From contig VEQI01000029.1 of NCBI GenBank assembly GCA_018883305.1, positions 1 through 16,826 of the forward strand: DNA of 16,826 nucleotides. The letters run 5' to 3'. Shown here piece by piece: positions 14,211 through 16,826 of the stretch (within the stretch, counting starts at the first letter, position 1; every line of letters starts with the position of its first letter). The stretch comes from Limnohabitans sp. Its GTDB lineage: Bacteria > Pseudomonadota > Gammaproteobacteria > Burkholderiales > Burkholderiaceae_C. The notes below the pieces were generated by a model. It had not been told where the DNA came from and made no database searches. It worked only from the letters and a program-made list of their open reading frames with translations. Made by a program: the position numbers and the translations under genes.

Positions 14211-15047
14211 ATGCCTTCATCCATGCGTTTGTTGTTCGATTCCTTCTGGCGTGCCCTGGCCTACACCCTGCACGCGCGGGTAATGGCTTACTCGCTGCTC
14301 CCCCTGGCATTGATGGTGGTGCTGGCGCTGGCCTGGGGCTATTACTTCTGGGAGCCCTCGGTGGGTATGGTGCGTGAAGGTCTGGTCACCTGGGCCTGGG
14401 TGCAACTGGTGATGGGCTGGCTGCGTGTGCAAGGGGGCTCGGACCTGTTTGTCACCCTGGCACCTCTGCTGGTGATCCTGGCCATCACGCCTTTTCTGGT
14501 GGTGCTCAGCCTGGTGGCGGTGTCGTGGATGATGACGCCCTTGCTGGTCAATCTGGTGGCGCGTCGGCGCTTCCATGGGCTGGAGCGTCGCCATGGTGCC
14601 AGCTTGCTGTCCAGCGTGGGCTGGACACTGGGATGCACCTTGCTGGCCATGGTGGGCTTTGTGCTGACCTTGCCCTTGTGGCTGATTCCGCCGCTGGTGA
14701 TGGTCATTCCGCCGCTGGTATGGGGCTGGCTGACCTACCGGCTGATGGCCTTTGACGCCCTCTCGCAGCATGCCACCCGTGAAGAGCGCATCGAGATCAT
14801 GCATCGACATCGCTGGCCTTTGCTGCTGATGGGGTTGGTGGCCGGCTACCTGGGCGCGGTTCCCAGTGTGTTTTGGGCTTCGGGGGCCTTGTGGGCTGCG
14901 GCTTTTTTGCTGCTGCTGCCTCTGGTCATCTGGATCTACTCGCTGATCTTTGCCTTCACCTCGCTGTGGTTTGCGCATTACACGTTGTCGGCGTTGCGGG
15001 AACTGCGCGCCGAGCCCTTGGCCGCCCAAGCGACAAGCGTGGGATGA
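14211..15047 (+). CDS. EI24-domain integral membrane protein
   Basis: A 278-residue inner-membrane protein with long hydrophobic stretches at about 24-44, 82-112, 140-172 and 198-243, and a basic loop (NLVARRRFHGLERRHG) between the second and third. The plan, and motifs such as TYRLMAFDALSQHATREER, fit the EI24/CysZ-like family (PF07264). CysZ is a sulfate channel, but most bacterial members are uncharacterised, so no substrate is proposed. The start ATG 14211 has GGGGA about 5 nt upstream; ATG 14223 would remove four residues. It follows the sugar kinase after 15 bp and precedes the MoCF protein by 22 bp, so the three are probably one transcript. Confidence 0.8.
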   Translation: MPSSMRLLFDSFWRALAYTLHARVMAYSLLPLALMVVLALAWGYYFWEPSVGMVREGLVTWAWVQLVMGWLRVQGGSDLFVTLAPLLVILAITPFLVVLSLVAVSWMMTPLLVNLVARRRFHGLERRHGASLLSSVGWTLGCTLLAMVGFVLTLPLWLIPPLVMVIPPLVWGWLTYRLMAFDALSQHATREERIEIMHRHRWPLLLMGLVAGYLGAVPSVFWASGALWAAAFLLLLPLVIWIYSLIFAFTSLWFAHYTLSALRELRAEPLAAQATSVG

Positions 15048-15069
15048 GCTCACGCGCTAGGATCGCTGC

Positions 15070-15945
15070 ATGAACGCTTCTCACACCCACTCTCCATCGC
15101 CCGCTGGCCACGCTGTGCACGTTGACGCTCGCCCCGACATCGGCGTCATCATCGTGGGGGACGAAATCCTGTCTGGCAAGCGCGCGGACAAGCATCTGAC
15201 CAAAGTGATCGAACTGCTGGGTGCCCGTGGTCTGAACCTGGCCTACGCGGACTATGTGGGGGATTCGCCCGAGCGCATCACTCGCACCCTTCGTCGTGCC
15301 TTTGAGAGCGGTGACCTGGTGTTCTCCTGTGGTGGCATCGGTGCGACCCCGGACGACCACACGCGACAATGCGCGGCCAAAGCCCTGCAGGCTGAATTGG
15401 CGCTGCACCCTGAGGCCGAGCGTCTGATCCGCGAGCGCATGCAGGACGTGGCGCGTGAACAAGGCGTGCCCTACGAGCCTGATCGGGCCGACAACATTCA
15501 TCGTCTCAACATGGGCGTGTTCCCGGCGGGTGCCGAGATCATTCCCAACCCCTACAACAAGATCCCTGGCTTTACCTGCCGCTCGCCTGGCGGGCGTGGG
15601 GCGGTGCATTTCGTGCCGGGCTTCCCGGTCATGGCCTGGCCCATGATCGAGTGGGTGCTGGATCGTCACTATGGTCACTGGTTCCAGCGGGCGGCCTGGG
15701 TGGAGAAATCCATCATCGTCTATGGGGGCATGGAGGCGGCTCTGACGCCGTTGATGGAGGCCATCGAGGTCCGTTTTCCGGGCATCAAGGTCTTTAGCCT
15801 GCCCAGCGTCGACCACCCGGAGTATGGGCGACATATTGAGTTGGGCGTGAAGGGTCATCCTGACCTGACCAACCAGGCGTACCCCGCCATGCTGGCCGAA
15901 TTGCACTTGTTTGGTGCAAAATTAGGCCCTGAGTTGGTGCGATAA
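15070..15945 (+). CDS. MoCF/CinA N-terminal-domain protein (COG1058 type)
   Basis: A 291-residue cytosolic protein with the molybdopterin-binding-like MoCF fold. GDEILSG (30-36) and GGIGATPDD (88-96) are the two binding motifs shared by MoaB, MogA and CinA. In two-domain CinA this fold is followed by a nicotinamide-mononucleotide deamidase domain, which is absent here. The first 22 residues are a polar extension rich in Ser, His and Pro. The COG1058 domain in CinA has ADP-ribose pyrophosphatase activity; a molybdenum cofactor role for the stand-alone form is unproved. The ATG at 15070 is the only good start. The last codons (15902-15918) contain one of the NtrC-type sites for glnA. Confidence 0.85.
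   Translation: MNASHTHSPSPAGHAVHVDARPDIGVIIVGDEILSGKRADKHLTKVIELLGARGLNLAYADYVGDSPERITRTLRRAFESGDLVFSCGGIGATPDDHTRQCAAKALQAELALHPEAERLIRERMQDVAREQGVPYEPDRADNIHRLNMGVFPAGAEIIPNPYNKIPGFTCRSPGGRGAVHFVPGFPVMAWPMIEWVLDRHYGHWFQRAAWVEKSIIVYGGMEAALTPLMEAIEVRFPGIKVFSLPSVDHPEYGRHIELGVKGHPDLTNQAYPAMLAELHLFGAKLGPELVR
15902..15918 (+). promoter_or_regulatory. NtrC-type enhancer site 1 (inside the preceding gene)
   Basis: TGCAC-N7-GTGCA (15902-15906, 15914-15918), with flanking T and A extending the symmetry, matches the NtrC consensus TGCAC-N7-GTGCA exactly. It lies in the 3' end of the MoCF-domain coding sequence, about 200 bp upstream of the sigma-54 promoter. Confidence 0.72.
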
Positions 15946-15952
15946 TTTGTCT

Positions 15953-15969
15953 TGCACTAAAGTAGTGCG
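15953..15969 (+). promoter_or_regulatory. NtrC-type enhancer site 2
   Basis: TGCAC-TAAAGTA-GTGCG matches the NtrC consensus except for the last base, and GCACTA/TAGTGC is a perfect 6-bp inverted repeat. It is centred 51 bp from site 1, close to five helical turns, which suits cooperative binding of two dimers on the same face. Confidence 0.72.
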
Positions 15970-16098
15970 AAAGTGTCCAGCCTGTTTTGGATTCAGCACG
16001 GCAACAAGTTTTCCTGAAACGTGAATTTACCCAGGGGGATGGGGTTGAAACCGGGCACAATCATGGGTTCTGTGCGGGCGCGCGTTCCAGGCCCCTGA

Positions 16099-16114
16099 TG
16101 GCATGGAACCTGCT
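16099..16114 (+). promoter_or_regulatory. sigma-54 promoter of glnA
   Basis: TGGCATGGAACCTGCT has the invariant GG-N10-GC of sigma-54 promoters (GG 16100-16101, GC 16112-16113) and agrees with TGGCACG-N4-TTGCW at 10 of the 12 defined positions. Transcription should start about 12 nt later, near 16125, some 40 nt before the glnA start codon. The rest of 15946-16098, apart from the NtrC site, shows nothing I recognise. Confidence 0.75.
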
Positions 16115-16165
16115 CAGACCGTAACGAGATTCCTTTAGCAACTACCCCTTCTCCAGGAGATTTTG

Positions 16166-16826
16166 ATGGCCAAGACCGTCGCTGACGTGATGAAGATGGT
16201 GAAAGACAACGAAGTCAAGTTTGTTGACTTCCGCTTCACCGATACCCGTGGCAAAGAGCAGCACGTGAGCGTGCCCCTGTCGCACTTCAACGAAGACAAG
16301 TTCACCGACGGTCACGCCTTCGATGGCTCCTCGATCGCGGGCTGGAAAGGCATTGAAGCCTCGGACATGCTGCTCATGCCCGACGCCAACACCGCTTTCA
16401 TCGACCCCTTCTTCCAGGAGCCCACCCTGGTGCTGTCCTGTGATGTGCTCGAGCCGGGTGACGGCAAGGCCTACGACCGTGATCCCCGTTCCATTGCCAA
16501 GCGCGCTGAGGCCTACCTGAAGGCCTCTGGCCTGGGCGACACCGCCTACTTCGGCCCCGAGCCCGAGTTCTTCCTGTTCGACGACGTGCGCTGGGGCAAC
16601 GAAATGTCCGGCGCCTTCTTCAAGATCGACGACTACGAAGCGCCCTGGAACACCGGCAAGGTCATCGAAGGTGGCAACAAGGGTCACCGCCCCACCGTCA
16701 AGGGCGGCTACTTCCCCGTGCCCCCGGTCGACAGCACGCAAGACATGCGCGCCGAGATGGTCTCCATCCTCGAAGAAATCGGCATTCCTGTGGAAGTGTT
16801 CCACCACGAAGTGGCGGGTGCTGGGC
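16166..16826 (+). CDS. glnA: glutamine synthetase type I, N-terminal part (3' end outside window)
   Basis: GlnA makes glutamine from glutamate, ammonia and ATP, and is the main ammonium-assimilating enzyme; it is a cytosolic dodecamer. The window holds the first 220 codons of about 470. The beta-grasp domain contains DFRFTDTRGKEQHVSVP and FDGSSIAGWKGIEASDM. The catalytic barrel begins with YFGPEPEFFLFD, with metal-binding Glu132 and Glu134, matching the well-known bacterial GSI pattern. The start ATG 16166 has a strong AGGAGA (16155-16160) 5 nt upstream. Expression is probably nitrogen-controlled, since a sigma-54 promoter and two NtrC-type sites lie upstream. Confidence 0.97.
   Translation, partial: MAKTVADVMKMVKDNEVKFVDFRFTDTRGKEQHVSVPLSHFNEDKFTDGHAFDGSSIAGWKGIEASDMLLMPDANTAFIDPFFQEPTLVLSCDVLEPGDGKAYDRDPRSIAKRAEAYLKASGLGDTAYFGPEPEFFLFDDVRWGNEMSGAFFKIDDYEAPWNTGKVIEGGNKGHRPTVKGGYFPVPPVDSTQDMRAEMVSILEEIGIPVEVFHHEVAGAG

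Noticed and set aside
14217..15053. Gln/His-rich minus-strand frame opposite the EI24 gene
   Set aside because: It is the complement of Leu/Val-rich membrane codons, a usual artefact.

Overview
This 16.8 kb window looks like chromosomal DNA of a betaproteobacterium of the order Burkholderiales, most likely Comamonadaceae (the Limnohabitans/Rhodoferax/Hydrogenophaga kind). That placement is inferred from GC-rich codon use and recognisable protein families, not from any database search. Almost all the DNA is coding. No rRNA, tRNA, CRISPR, insertion sequence or phage gene was seen.

Layout. (1) 1-1381: the 3' part of dxs (isoprenoid precursor synthesis). (2) 1552-5367: a TRAP transporter of the TakP-like (2-oxoacid/lactate) type. 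The Tat-signalled binding protein is on +, followed by a strong terminator. It converges on a minus-strand unit encoding DctQ, DctM and a small two-helix membrane protein of unknown function. (3) 5528-9071: a regulator with a ModE-type helix-turn-helix joined to a periplasmic-binding-protein-like domain. It is divergent from a tightly overlapping tungstate/molybdate ABC transporter operon, tupB-tupC-tupA. (4) 9240-13249: a carbon-monoxide-dehydrogenase-like molybdenum hydroxylase cluster: coxS (2Fe-2S), coxM (FAD), coxD (MoxR AAA+ ATPase), coxE (VWA) and coxG (SRPBCC, membrane anchored). (5) 13272-15945: a PfkB-family sugar kinase, an EI24-family membrane protein and a stand-alone MoCF/CinA N-terminal-domain protein. 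(6) 16166 to the end: the 5' part of glnA. It is preceded by two NtrC-type palindromes and a sigma-54 promoter that I can read directly.

The most notable region is the cox cluster. Oxyanion uptake (TupBCA) and its likely sensor lie next to genes for a molybdenum hydroxylase and its maturation factors, yet the catalytic large subunit coxL is absent. Only 62 bp separate the coxS stop from the coxM start. In addition, coxS ends at an amber codon that falls inside its conserved C-terminal tail, and the reading frame continues for eight family-like codons before a TGA. The operon is therefore either degenerate, dependent on a large subunit encoded elsewhere, or affected by an assembly deletion. 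The other genes in it are intact.
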